From NCBI GenBank assembly GCA_027038175.1, contig JALVYB010000027.1, positions 1 to 55,566 of the forward strand: 55,566 nucleotides of DNA. The letters run 5' to 3'. Positions 15,786 through 25,241 of the stretch are shown one piece after another (position 1 is the first letter of the stretch; the number at the start of each line of letters is the position of its first letter). The notes beneath the pieces are model-generated. The model was not told where the DNA came from. It did no database searches and saw only the letters and a program-made list of their open reading frames with translations. This stretch comes from Caldifarciminota bacterium. GTDB lineage: Bacteria > Hydrothermota > Hydrothermia > UBA1063 > CAJXJZ01. A program made the position numbers and the translations under genes.

Positions 15786-17788
15786 TTCTCTTTAACCACA
15801 AACTTACCTTTTTCACCCCTTTCATTTAATATTACATAAAAGCCAGGAGATAGATTAGACGTATTCAATACATGACACCCATTCGAGAAATCTGATACTC
15901 TCAAACCCGATGAAGTGACCACTTTATAGTTCACATCCGAGCATATGGTAACAGATTCTCCTTTCCTGACAGGATTAGGGTATACTCTTATGGAAGTTCC
16001 ATCCTGCACAGCAGGCGCATCGAGTTTAACAACAAGAATTCCCTCTTTGCTACCAATATAAAGGTTTAAGTTATCATCAACTGTAAGCACATTTCTTACT
16101 TCCCAATCTGGAGACTGAATGGGAACAATAGGCGGAGAAGATAGAATAAGTTTAAATGTTTTGTTCTGAGGATTTATAAAATAAAGGGCTGAGTCAGTCA
16201 GTGCATAAACCCGACTAAATTTATCACGGGCAAGACTCCTTATGCGCTTACCCCCAAGCAGCGTATGAGGAACAGTATTTGCGTCAAACACAACAAGACC
16301 ATTATCAGTACCGGCCAGAACATACTCCCCTGCCACAAGCAGCGCCGTAATAGCAGGGGACGGAAGTTCATAATTTATTGCCCTTATCACTGAACCATCT
16401 TGATTCAGTAGAATTATGCCTGAGGCCTCTGTGCCCACCCAGATGCGCCTCTGGGAATCCATTACAACGTATGATGGATAATTAACAGAATACACACGCT
16501 TTACGGTTCCTCCAGTCCATCTGTAAATTCCATCTCCCCACAAAGCAAGCAGTGTATCCGTGCTCACAAAGAAATCCGTAAACAAAAGCGATGGGAAATC
16601 TACAAAATGCTCTACACCTGTATCAGTCACTATAAATAAACCAGTTGAGTTTAAAGAATATGCTCCTATAAACACCCTGTCGTTTCCTGACCTTATGCTT
16701 CTTATGGCATCACCTGTTGAATTGCCTATGCCACGAACAAAGGAAAAGGAATCTCTTAATATATCAACATAGAATGCTTTGGATGGCAAGAATTCAGGCT
16801 TATTGCCCCAATCAAGAGTGCCGCAGTACAATTTCTCATTTAACACATCCATACTTGTAATTAAATTTGTAGGTATACCACTTCCAAGCCTTTTCACACC
16901 ATCGCTTGTAACCACCCAGAGTCCCCCGTTGTATAACTCATTCCCGGTATCCGTTATTCGATTAAAATATACATTGCCTTTGAAGACAAACACTGTATAC
17001 GACATGTCTATTACCCTACGAGAAGTGCCACCTATAACCATATATCCTCCATCACCCGTGCCTACCAGAACCGTGTCGTTTGTAGCCCATATATGATAGA
17101 CGAAAGAATTTAAATGCTGAATACCAAAATCCTCAGAACTTATATAATACCCCTGTTCGGTGCCCACAAACAGAATAGAATCACTTTTGAAAATACAGGT
17201 TATATTATGTGGAAATTCTCTATAATAAGCAGGCTCCTGAGAAAAAATATCCTGTACATAAAGTGCATTTTTTACCGAATAAAATAGCGTGTCACCAAAA
17301 ACCTCCATCTCGCCGGTGCTATCGGTAGTTATTATGTAAACCACGTCATCATCCGGATTGAGATTGCCGTTCAGCTTTATTCTCAGAATTGCGGTTCTAA
17401 GTTGAACAAACAAAAGGTCTTCTGACAGTCTTATCTTTTTTGCAGTAGTAATCCCGGCATAGGGAATAAAATATCTTTCAAAACCACGCATATCAGATGT
17501 GTGATAAAAAATTCCTGAATTAACTGGAACCGCAAATATAGTATCATGTTGGCAGGTTACAGACTGTATAATATTGTGTTTTAGACCATGAGATGAAGTG
17601 TAATGTAAAAACCCTGCATATTTAGGGGTATCCGTAGAAATGCTTATACCTTCAAAGGATATAATGCCACCATTTGAGGCAAGATAAACTCTATTTTCTT
17701 CCATGCATACATCATGAAATAAACTATAGTTTGTGTAGTTTTTTAGCGGGATAACAGACAGAATTATAACCAAAAATCCCATTGTCAT
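15782..17788 (-). CDS. Secreted beta-propeller protein with T9SS-like sorting tail
   Basis: 668 residues. The N-terminus is hydrophobic (MGFLVIILSVIPL), consistent with export. The body is a chain of propeller blades with repeats such as VGTGDGGYMV, WVGTEASGIILLNQDGS and LAGTDNGLVVFD, as in two-component-regulator propellers. The final 70 residues start with VYPNPVRKGESVTI and include LSPGFYVILNERG, which match the type A sorting domain used by type IX secretion. This predicts outer-membrane secretion or surface anchoring. No Shine-Dalgarno is present; a -10 box 6 bases before the ATG suggests a leaderless start. Confidence 0.82.
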   Translation of the reverse strand: MTMGFLVIILSVIPLKNYTNYSLFHDVCMEENRVYLASNGGIISFEGISISTDTPKYAGFLHYTSSHGLKHNIIQSVTCQHDTIFAVPVNSGIFYHTSDMRGFERYFIPYAGITTAKKIRLSEDLLFVQLRTAILRIKLNGNLNPDDDVVYIITTDSTGEMEVFGDTLFYSVKNALYVQDIFSQEPAYYREFPHNITCIFKSDSILFVGTEQGYYISSEDFGIQHLNSFVYHIWATNDTVLVGTGDGGYMVIGGTSRRVIDMSYTVFVFKGNVYFNRITDTGNELYNGGLWVVTSDGVKRLGSGIPTNLITSMDVLNEKLYCGTLDWGNKPEFLPSKAFYVDILRDSFSFVRGIGNSTGDAIRSIRSGNDRVFIGAYSLNSTGLFIVTDTGVEHFVDFPSLLFTDFFVSTDTLLALWGDGIYRWTGGTVKRVYSVNYPSYVVMDSQRRIWVGTEASGIILLNQDGSVIRAINYELPSPAITALLVAGEYVLAGTDNGLVVFDANTVPHTLLGGKRIRSLARDKFSRVYALTDSALYFINPQNKTFKLILSSPPIVPIQSPDWEVRNVLTVDDNLNLYIGSKEGILVVKLDAPAVQDGTSIRVYPNPVRKGESVTICSDVNYKVVTSSGLRVSDFSNGCHVLNTSNLSPGFYVILNERGEKGKFVVKEK

Positions 17789-17794
17789 ACAAAA

Positions 17795-17822
17795 ATGATA
17801 AGTTTCAACTTATGAATACCAA
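17795..17822 (-). promoter_or_regulatory. Promoter of the propeller operon, with overlapping palindrome
   Basis: On the minus strand, TTGGTA (17817-17822) and TATCAT (17795-17800) are separated by 16 bases, and the -10 ends 6 bases before the ATG. A palindrome with 7-base arms, ATAAGTT-TC-AACTTAT (17798-17813 on the plus strand), overlaps the -10 and spacer and could bind a dimeric regulator. Confidence 0.4.
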
Positions 17823-17854
17823 AGAACAGCTATGTGGAATTTCACTGAAGTAAT

Positions 17855-19027
17855 TTATGGTATCTCTTTAAGGTATTTAATTAGATACTCTGCTCCTTTT
17901 TGTAAATTCTCCATTGAATTAGCAAAAGAAATCCTTATATGCCCCTCTCCCATTGGACCAAAAGCACTTCCAGGAAGCATTGCAACCCCATATTTCTCAA
18001 GCAACCCCTGAGTAAATTCAACACTCGTCATTTTGAGGTCAAGTATCTCAGGGAAGAAGTAAAATGCTCCTTCCGGCTTATATACATCAAGTCTGTCGCT
18101 TTCCTGTAACATTTCGTAAATGGTATCTCGCCTCCTTTTGAACGCAGCCACCATATTTTTTATAAAGTCTTCGCCATCCTTCAAAGCCACTATACCAGCA
18201 TATTGCACAAAAGGAGGAACACAGGAAATTGAGTTTTGAATAATCTTCACAACAGGTTTCACAAGAACGTCTGGCAAAACTCCCCAGCCCAGTCTCCATC
18301 CCGTCATAGCATATGTTTTGGAGAAACCATCCACAACTACAATTAACCCCATGTCATCCTTCTCTGCCATTTTTGTTATAGACAGATGTTCTTTTTCATA
18401 GGTAATTCTTGAATAAACCTCATCTGAAATAATGAGAATCTTGCGGTCTCTTGCAATCTCAAGTATCTCCACAAGGTCAGTAGCAGAAGCCATTTTCCCT
18501 GTAGGATTTGAAGGATAATTTATTATTATAGCTTTAGTTCTCCGGGTTATTTTGCTGCGTATCTCATCCGGGTCTATTGTATTCCTTTCATCGGTTTTTA
18601 TACTGTAATAAACCGGTTTTCCACCTGCAAACCTTATTAAGCTTGAATAGGATAAATATCCAGGACTTGGTAAAAGCACTTCTTCCCCATCATTAAGAAT
18701 AGAGAGAAGAACAAAAAGGAGGATGGGTTTTCCACCGGGTGTTATAACTATATTATCAGGGTCAACATCTATATTTCTGAACCTTTTTTCATATTTTGCA
18801 ATCTCTTTTCTAAGTTCAGGGATTCCCTGAGAGGCAGTATAATGGGTCTCTCCCCTTTTTAAGGCATCCAAAAGGGCCTCTTTTATTCTATCGTCTGTAT
18901 CAAAATCCGGTTCACCTATTTCAAAATGAATGATTTTCTTTCCTGACCTTTCAAGCTGTTTTGCGTATGAAAGGACTTTGAAAGAATCAGATTCTTTAAG
19001 ACTATTTACAGTTCGGGAAAGAATCAT
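17855..19027 (-). CDS. PLP-dependent class I/II aminotransferase
   Basis: 390 residues, full length for fold-type I aspartate-type aminotransferases. Features are the N-terminal IHFEIGEPDFDTDD, YPSNPTGK, SDEVYSRI with the Asp that contacts the pyridine nitrogen, the Schiff-base lysine in VDGFSKTYAMTGWRLGW, and a C-terminal substrate Arg region GHIRISFANS. It probably transfers amino groups between an L-amino acid and 2-oxoglutarate. The exact substrate (aspartate, alanine or aromatic) is open. It begins 16 bases after the preceding minus-strand gene and may share its promoter. Confidence 0.9.
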   Translation of the reverse strand: MILSRTVNSLKESDSFKVLSYAKQLERSGKKIIHFEIGEPDFDTDDRIKEALLDALKRGETHYTASQGIPELRKEIAKYEKRFRNIDVDPDNIVITPGGKPILLFVLLSILNDGEEVLLPSPGYLSYSSLIRFAGGKPVYYSIKTDERNTIDPDEIRSKITRRTKAIIINYPSNPTGKMASATDLVEILEIARDRKILIISDEVYSRITYEKEHLSITKMAEKDDMGLIVVVDGFSKTYAMTGWRLGWGVLPDVLVKPVVKIIQNSISCVPPFVQYAGIVALKDGEDFIKNMVAAFKRRRDTIYEMLQESDRLDVYKPEGAFYFFPEILDLKMTSVEFTQGLLEKYGVAMLPGSAFGPMGEGHIRISFANSMENLQKGAEYLIKYLKEIP

Positions 19028-19043
19028 CGCTCTACCCGATACA

Positions 19044-20171
19044 CTATTCTTCTATTATTTCAACATTTGCTCTTGGAACAGTAACCTTCGTTCCATCATC
19101 AAACTGCACTTCAAGTACCCTTACCATAGCCTCTGTTTCTATTTTCTGTAACTCAGGTGGAAGTGCCACCACAGTTCCAATTCTTCCAAAATAAGGCTCT
19201 CTGATAATTCTAACCCTTGTTTTTCCGATTATTAAACCACCTTCCTGCATCTCTGTATCTTCAGCCCCTATCTCCAGGCTCTCATCAGGAACTATCACCT
19301 CGGGTCTTATTACACCAGCTCTTATCTGGGTAGCACCACTAATCGAACATTTTTTGCCTTCGAGAGATTTTAGAAGTTCAAATGTTCTCTTTGCCATGTC
19401 GAGTTTTCCAAAACCTTCTGTAACAATCAGAGTTATGCCCTTTCCTTCATTTCCAGTAATTGCAACACCTATATCATAACCAAGGAAATCTTTGAGATTC
19501 TTGTCATCTATACCACCAACAACAATGCCTTTGACTCCTATCTTTGCAGCCTTCTTAAGTGCACCTGATGTAACGAAAGAGCCACCTATTAACACCTTAC
19601 CTTTGTGTTCCTCCTTTATGACACTTTCATCCACAACAAATGATGGGGAGTCAGCGATAACATGCAAAATACCTATTCTTTCCTCACCAATACCAAAGAT
19701 TCCCTGTACAAGGGATGCCTTTGTCTCTACGACAACACCCTCATTTTCAAAGATTTCTGTTACCACGCCATCCACGTAAGCATTAACTTCCACAGGAATT
19801 GGAGACTCTCTTAAAATCACCTGCCCTGTGATGTTAGAAACCGATTCAATCACACCATCGATAGGAGCGGTAACAGTCGTCTTAAACAATCCGAAAAAAC
19901 TCTTGGACATGGCAATGGGCTCACCCTTTTTTACAGAATCGCCAGTTTTCTTAAGCATAAGTTGAGGAACATCTTCCGGAGGAACCGACAGAAGTCCTGC
20001 AACGTTAACAGGGTGAACATTTCCAGGGAGTTCCGTTCTTGCAACAATATCCTCAGCTTTAACCCTGTCTCCTTTCTTTACGAGAACCTCTCCCTGAAGA
20101 GGCAATCTCCTTTCTTTTCTAATAATTGTTGCCCTTGTTACTTTAAGTCCTGGTGTATATGCATGTGCCAT
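19044..20171 (-). CDS. Unknown protein with barrel-sandwich and KOW-like segments
   Basis: 375 residues; no named family is recognised. Residues about 20-130 contain two half-motifs of a lipoyl/RnfC-like barrel-sandwich hybrid (VLVKKGDRVKAEDIVA; KKTGDSVKKGEPIA; TAPIDGVIESV). A central alpha/beta region has Gly-rich turns (GGSFVTSGALKKAA, GIVVGGIDDKNL, AITGNEGKG). The C-terminus (about 315-375) reads like a KOW/SH3 barrel (IREPYFGRIGTVVALPP ... DDGTKVTVPRANVE). No transmembrane segment or signal peptide is visible. A GGAGGAG ribosome site lies 8 bases upstream, behind a TTGACT-17-AATAAT promoter. Confidence 0.75.
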   Translation of the reverse strand: MAHAYTPGLKVTRATIIRKERRLPLQGEVLVKKGDRVKAEDIVARTELPGNVHPVNVAGLLSVPPEDVPQLMLKKTGDSVKKGEPIAMSKSFFGLFKTTVTAPIDGVIESVSNITGQVILRESPIPVEVNAYVDGVVTEIFENEGVVVETKASLVQGIFGIGEERIGILHVIADSPSFVVDESVIKEEHKGKVLIGGSFVTSGALKKAAKIGVKGIVVGGIDDKNLKDFLGYDIGVAITGNEGKGITLIVTEGFGKLDMAKRTFELLKSLEGKKCSISGATQIRAGVIRPEVIVPDESLEIGAEDTEMQEGGLIIGKTRVRIIREPYFGRIGTVVALPPELQKIETEAMVRVLEVQFDDGTKVTVPRANVEIIEE

Positions 20172-20210
20172 ATTTTTTTCTCCTCCACTTTTAATTTAAC
20201 CACATCACTA

Positions 20211-20239
20211 ATTATTTAGAGTATGTCACGTTTAGTCAA
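20211..20239 (-). promoter_or_regulatory. Promoter for the sandwich protein / aminotransferase genes
   Basis: On the minus strand, TTGACT (20234-20239) and AATAAT (20211-20216) are spaced by 17 bases. It lies in the 79-base gap after the DUF2723 gene. Confidence 0.5.
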
Positions 20240-20250
20240 TTGCCACCTTT

Positions 20251-23040
20251 TCATTTTATTGTGTCAAGGTCTTCAGGTTTTAATCCAACTTTTTTAAGAT
20301 AATTCATTGCTCTCTCCGTGTCTCCCTTTGCAAGATAGGCTTTACCAAGATATATGTAATTTTCCCTAATGTGTTTTCCCCCTTCCATACTCATTGAAAT
20401 ATTGAGATACGTAAGAGCACTGTCTATATTCCCCATATCATAGAAAATTATCCCTTTCATTGTGGGAAGAGCAGGTGAGGCCATGTATTTCTGCGCCTCG
20501 TTTATGTAGAAAAGTGCATCATTATATCTTCCACTACTCTTGTATAAATTCGCAAGGTACTGGTCAACGTATCCGAGAAGTTGCATTCTTTGCAGTTGTC
20601 CCTCAAATGGAAGAATATGAAGGGTCATTATCCTTGCTATCTTATAACCGTTTTCTGCTTTTTCAAAGTAATAATCATAACGAGACGTGTCTATACGCAT
20701 CATATATTGAGCATATGAAGCCTGATGTAATGCTACAGCAGCAATATTCTTGAGTACAAGAAGATGCGCTCCATCTTTGAACACTGTGCTATCCACCATT
20801 CCTCTATATCTGAATACATCCGGCCTGTATATCTTATATCTATACTTCACAAAAAACGTATCAACCGGCACATCTCCATGAAGTAGATAATCTGTTCTCT
20901 CAAGATCAACTGACGCATCTCCAGCAGGTCCCACTATACCCTGCACGGTCTCTCCTGTTAATCTGAATGCAAGTCCCTCAAGTACAAGGTGACCGGTAAA
21001 TGGCTGGTAAACTTTTGGATCACATGATGTAGCAAAATACAAAGGCATTTTCAATTTTTTACCTTCAAGAACCTCTTTGACAAATCTCTTGTCGTCAAAA
21101 TAAATATCAGGAATCTCAACACTCTGTATCTTCCTGAACTTTTTGGGTTTGTATCCCACACTTGTGGCTATCATATCTCTGATTATAATATCCCGCATAA
21201 GAAGCAACCTCTGGTCGGGCATAACTATAGCAGGTGGCATGTTTAATAGAGTTTTGTCTGATAGGCTAATTGGAGCACCTTTTTTCTTAAGTTGAACACA
21301 ATACCATCCTGTGTTTAAATAGGAAAGGTTTGCGTTTATAACATTTGTTCCATCTTTCAAAACTTCTTGTGCAGCCCAGAGAGGAAACGTATCGTTGTCC
21401 CCATTGGTAAAAAGAACTCCTCTACCTTTTACAGAGGTAAGAAGATCATGTGCATAATCCTCTGCCACGTAGTTGTGATTCCTGTTGACTATTGGGTAAA
21501 AAGCATAAACCTGCGAGACCACCATAAAGATACCAAAGGCATATGCTAAAATACCAATAATTGTGGTGTATTTTTTCTTAACGTTTAGCCAGAGAAGTTT
21601 AAATACCTCCCATAGTCCTATACCGGCATACAACCCAAAGAAAGTATATGCGCCAGCATAGAAATAGTCTCTATCCCTTACCTCTCTGGGATTCCATGCA
21701 TGAATTGGGTGTGTCGGAGAATCTTTAAGGTTTAGATATACTAAAAGGCCCAGAGATAATATGAGAAATGTTCCAAATACCAGTAAAAACGTCTCTTTAT
21801 CATTTTCCCAGTGTGTATACATTCCAAAAATTCCGAGTATAGTAATGGGAATGAGTAAACTCTTATACTGCCAACTCCAGTAAAGCCAGTATACTTTAAA
21901 CTGGTCAATCCATGGGATATTCCTTGGGAACACCCCACCTGGACCGTACTGCTTTCTTGTAAGGACATCCATAAAGGCTCTAAAGTTTGAGGGGTCTGCC
22001 TCATTAATAGGAGGATTATGTATTGCTCTCAAAATAAGAACGAGCTCCACACTTACACCTATAATCATTAAAAGGAGTGCAAAACCTTTCCAGTCTCTGT
22101 AGAGTTTTGTTTCTACATATGAACCGAACAGAAATACGAGTCCCCCTATCCAGGTAATATGTGGATGTTTAACCAGCATACCAAAAACAACCGCAACAAA
22201 TCCAAGAATACCAGTCCATAAAGCCCAACCACCTTCTTTAAAGAGTCTCCGCTTATCAAGGTAGTAATAGAGCATCACAACACTTATAGCGAAGAGGGCA
22301 TACCATTTAAACGAAGGCTCATAGAGTATTTCAATAACAGAAATCAGGATGCCAGCAAGTCCAAAGGTACCAAGGAACTCAAGGTCCCATATGAGTTTAG
22401 GTTCAATAACCCATACAAAAACAAAGAGTACTGGAAAATAAACAAGCGGCATAAGATGGATACCACTTGACAGAACGAGAACATAAATTGTAAAGAGAAG
22501 ATATCTTATGCTATCTCGCTTGTCTCTATTCTTATACCACTTTAAAGTAACCCATACAAGGAATGCAATTACAAATACACTTGGCGTATAGGTTTCTGCT
22601 TCTATTGAATTCATCCAGACTGTTCTCGCAAATGCACCTATAAACCCTCCAAAGATACCTGCAAGATGCGCAAAACCTTCAGGAAAATCGCTATTCCACA
22701 TTTCTATTACTTCATAGGTTATAAGATAAATAAAGCCTGCTGTAAGTGCACCGCCTGTCATTGATACCATTGTAATTTTCAAAACAGTGTTCACCGGCAC
22801 ACTCCCGGTAAGGAGTTTATAAAGAGGGGCAAGTGGAAGCGGCATGAGTGTCATGAATCTACCAAGAACCACGTATAAAGGTGTCCCAGGAGGATGCGGT
22901 ACACCAAAAATAACACTACATGCAAGAAACTCTCCTACATCCCAGAATACTATTGTGGGAGATGTAGTTATAAAGTAAATAAACCAGGTAATAAGACTCA
23001 CCAATGCAAATATGACCCATTTGCGAGTATTTTTTGACAT
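20251..23040 (-). CDS. DUF2723 (GT117-type) membrane protein with TPR tail
   Basis: 929 residues. The N-terminal domain carries the DUF2723 signature: FWDVGEFLACSVIFGVPHPPGTPLY with the acidic residue between the first helices, as in protein O-mannosyltransferase-like GT-C enzymes. About 12 membrane helices run to residue 520. A large extracytoplasmic domain follows, and TPR-like repeats lie at about 845-925 (YNDALFYINEAQKY, AKGDTERAMNYLKK). Relatives are proposed lipid-linked glycosyltransferases. The ATG at 23040 is chosen over a GTG one codon upstream because it sits 5 bases from GGAGG. It follows ATPase subunit D by 32 bases and may be co-transcribed. Confidence 0.85.
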   Translation of the reverse strand: MSKNTRKWVIFALVSLITWFIYFITTSPTIVFWDVGEFLACSVIFGVPHPPGTPLYVVLGRFMTLMPLPLAPLYKLLTGSVPVNTVLKITMVSMTGGALTAGFIYLITYEVIEMWNSDFPEGFAHLAGIFGGFIGAFARTVWMNSIEAETYTPSVFVIAFLVWVTLKWYKNRDKRDSIRYLLFTIYVLVLSSGIHLMPLVYFPVLFVFVWVIEPKLIWDLEFLGTFGLAGILISVIEILYEPSFKWYALFAISVVMLYYYLDKRRLFKEGGWALWTGILGFVAVVFGMLVKHPHITWIGGLVFLFGSYVETKLYRDWKGFALLLMIIGVSVELVLILRAIHNPPINEADPSNFRAFMDVLTRKQYGPGGVFPRNIPWIDQFKVYWLYWSWQYKSLLIPITILGIFGMYTHWENDKETFLLVFGTFLILSLGLLVYLNLKDSPTHPIHAWNPREVRDRDYFYAGAYTFFGLYAGIGLWEVFKLLWLNVKKKYTTIIGILAYAFGIFMVVSQVYAFYPIVNRNHNYVAEDYAHDLLTSVKGRGVLFTNGDNDTFPLWAAQEVLKDGTNVINANLSYLNTGWYCVQLKKKGAPISLSDKTLLNMPPAIVMPDQRLLLMRDIIIRDMIATSVGYKPKKFRKIQSVEIPDIYFDDKRFVKEVLEGKKLKMPLYFATSCDPKVYQPFTGHLVLEGLAFRLTGETVQGIVGPAGDASVDLERTDYLLHGDVPVDTFFVKYRYKIYRPDVFRYRGMVDSTVFKDGAHLLVLKNIAAVALHQASYAQYMMRIDTSRYDYYFEKAENGYKIARIMTLHILPFEGQLQRMQLLGYVDQYLANLYKSSGRYNDALFYINEAQKYMASPALPTMKGIIFYDMGNIDSALTYLNISMSMEGGKHIRENYIYLGKAYLAKGDTERAMNYLKKVGLKPEDLDTIK

Positions 23041-23072
23041 CACATCCTCCTTGTTAAGTTAAAAAATAAAAA

Positions 23073-23693
23073 TCAGTGCTCTCTGACTATATCCTTTATT
23101 TTCATAAGACGGGTAATGTCAGAACGTTCCATCTCGGAAAGTTTTTGCGTGATAAACTTAACAGTTTCCTCAAGTTCAGGTATAAGACGGAATTCAAGGG
23201 CATTAACTCTTCTTCTCGTCCTTTCAATTTCAACTGATAAAAGTTCAAGTGTCTTTTCTCTCTCTGCAAGTTCAATAAGAGATTTCAATGCTTTATCAAG
23301 TGCCATCATAGCCATATCAAGTTCTGGGGGAGTATCTGCAAAACCGTACGATAGAACATCTCCCTCTATACTTTCTTTAAATACAGGCACTGAGAATGTA
23401 AGAAGTTTTTTCTGTTCTATTTCAAGATGCAATTTTTTACTTGGCACAAGAAAAGCCTCATTAAGAACCTCTTCATCACAACTTGCCTTTGCCATCGCAT
23501 ATTTACTCTGGGCTATCTTGAGTTCCTTTTCTACTTTCTCCCTGAGTTCTCTGATGCCTTTTAAGAGTGTAAACAGTTGCCTTACAAGTTCGTCCTGTTT
23601 GTCTTTAAGGAGTTTGTGACCTCTTTTGGCAATCTGGATGCGCCTTTTGAGGCGCAAAAGCTCCATTCTGTTGGGATTGACATTGCCTACCAT
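23073..23693 (-). CDS. atpD: V/A-type ATPase subunit D (central stalk)
   Basis: 206 residues, the family's usual size. The N-terminal NPNRMELLRLKRRIQIAKRGHKLLKDKQDEL and the C-terminal RRVNALEFRLIPEL are the two long antiparallel helices of the rotor shaft, with a short variable region between. It turns inside the A3B3 hexamer and couples it with the membrane ring. GGGAG lies 6-7 bases before the ATG. Unusually, a tRNA-Gly separates it from subunit B. Confidence 0.93.
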   Translation of the reverse strand: MVGNVNPNRMELLRLKRRIQIAKRGHKLLKDKQDELVRQLFTLLKGIRELREKVEKELKIAQSKYAMAKASCDEEVLNEAFLVPSKKLHLEIEQKKLLTFSVPVFKESIEGDVLSYGFADTPPELDMAMMALDKALKSLIELAEREKTLELLSVEIERTRRRVNALEFRLIPELEETVKFITQKLSEMERSDITRLMKIKDIVREH

Positions 23694-23716
23694 GAAGTTC
23701 TCCCAAAAATAAAAAA

Positions 23717-23787
23717 GCGGGAGACGGGATTTGAACCCGCGACCCCAACCTTGGCAAGGTCGTGCTCTACCACTGAGCTACTCCCGC
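23717..23787 (-). tRNA. tRNA-Gly (GCC)
   Basis: A 71-nt cloverleaf: 7-bp acceptor GCGGGAG/CTCCCGC, D-stem GCTC/GAGC, anticodon stem CGACC/GGTTG with loop TTGCCAA (anticodon GCC), and T-arm GCGGG-TTCAAAT-CCCGT. CCA is not encoded; the 3' end runs directly into T6-A-T5. It lies between ATPase subunits B and D in the same orientation. Confidence 0.97.
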
Positions 23788-23822
23788 AGGTATTTATATT
23801 ATAATTTACATATCCCGTAAAA

Positions 23823-25241
23823 TCAAGCATTCTTCTTCTGAAATCTGGGTAGATATTTGTCCAGGTATTCAGGCCTTATTCTCTTGAGTTCTGCTCTCGG
23901 GAACATGGAGAGAAGTTCCCATCCAAGGTCAAGGGTTTCTATTACACTTCTGTTCTCATATTCGCCCTGACCAATGTATCTTTCCTCAAAAATTTCTGCA
24001 AACTTGAAGTAGAGTTTATCCATTTCAGACAGAGCCGCTTCACCAAGGATCACTGCAAGCTCCTGAGCCTCCTTACCTCTTGCATAGGCAGCATACAACT
24101 GATTAAACAGGTCAGCGTGGTCTTCTCTCGTCTTATCTCTTCCAATTCCCTTGTCCTTTAACCTTGAAAGAGAAGGTAAAACATCAATGGGTGGGTATAT
24201 TTTCTTTCTGTGAAGCGACCTTGACAGAATAATCTGACCCTCTGTAATATAGCCTGTAAGGTCTGGAATGGGATGAGTTTTATCGTCTTCTGGCATAGTG
24301 AGAATTGGAATAAGGGTAATAGAGCCTTTCTTTCCCTTAATTCTTCCCGCTCTCTCATAAATCGTTGAAAGGTCTGTATAGAGGTATCCGGGATATCCTC
24401 TTCTTCCAGGAACTTCCTTCCTTGCTGCCGAAATTTCACGCAGAGCCTCACAGTAATTCGTCATATCTGTCAGTATAACAAGAACATGCATATCCTTGTC
24501 AAAGGCGAGGTATTCTGCTGTTGTTAAAACGACTCGAGGGGTTGCGATTCTTTCAATGGCCGGTTCATCAGCAAGGTTGATAAAGAGTACTGTTCTTCCC
24601 ATTGCGCCTGTTTTCTTGAATTCGGAAATAAAGTAATCAGCCTCTTCAAAGGTGAGTCCCATTGCTCCGAAAACCACAGCAAACTTTTCATTTGACCCAA
24701 GCACGGTAGCCTGACGTGCAATCTGGGCTGCGAGTTTGTTGTGGGGAAGACCAGACCCTGAGAATATAGGCAATTTCTGCCCTCTTACAAGTGTATTTAA
24801 ACCGTCAATTGCTGAAATTCCCGTTTGAATGAACTCATTTGGATAATCCCTTGCATATGGATTTATAGGAGCACCATTTATGTCTGCTCTTTTTTCAGGA
24901 ATAATAGCTGGACCACCATCTCTTGGAAGGCCAAGTCCGCTGAATGTCCTGCCAAGCATCTCAGTAGAAAGGTCAATCTCTATGCCTCTTCCTTTAAAGC
25001 GAATATACGTTGACGGAACATCAATACCAGTTGTACCCTCAAATACCTGTAAAAGAGCCTTGTCCTGCTCAACCATCAACACCTGGCCTCTTCTGATTTC
25101 ACCATCTGGAAGCGTTATTTCAGCAAGTTCTCCGTATTTAACACCGTAAACCCCTTCTACAAAAAGAAGAGGTCCCTGAATTTCACTTACAGTTCTATAG
25201 TAAGTTAAACTTTTCCTAACTCTTTGCTGGTTGAGTGACAT
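23823..25241 (-). CDS. atpB: V/A-type ATPase subunit B
   Basis: 472 residues. This is the non-catalytic regulatory subunit of the A3B3 head. It has an ATPase-like fold without a Walker A: the P-loop position reads [17 protein letters not shown]. Conserved segments include [26 protein letters not shown] and [13 protein letters not shown]. The start overlaps the end of subunit A by 26 bases and is preceded by GGAGGAGATAAAG. Confidence 0.95.
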   Translation of the reverse strand: MSLNQQRVRKSLTYYRTVSEIQGPLLFVEGVYGVKYGELAEITLPDGEIRRGQVLMVEQDKALLQVFEGTTGIDVPSTYIRFKGRGIEIDLSTEMLGRTFSGLGLPRDGGPAIIPEKRADINGAPINPYARDYPNEFIQTGISAIDGLNTLVRGQKLPIFSGSGLPHNKLAAQIARQATVLGSNEKFAVVFGAMGLTFEEADYFISEFKKTGAMGRTVLFINLADEPAIERIATPRVVLTTAEYLAFDKDMHVLVILTDMTNYCEALREISAARKEVPGRRGYPGYLYTDLSTIYERAGRIKGKKGSITLIPILTMPEDDKTHPIPDLTGYITEGQIILSRSLHRKKIYPPIDVLPSLSRLKDKGIGRDKTREDHADLFNQLYAAYARGKEAQELAVILGEAALSEMDKLYFKFAEIFEERYIGQGEYENRSVIETLDLGWELLSMFPRAELKRIRPEYLDKYLPRFQKKNA

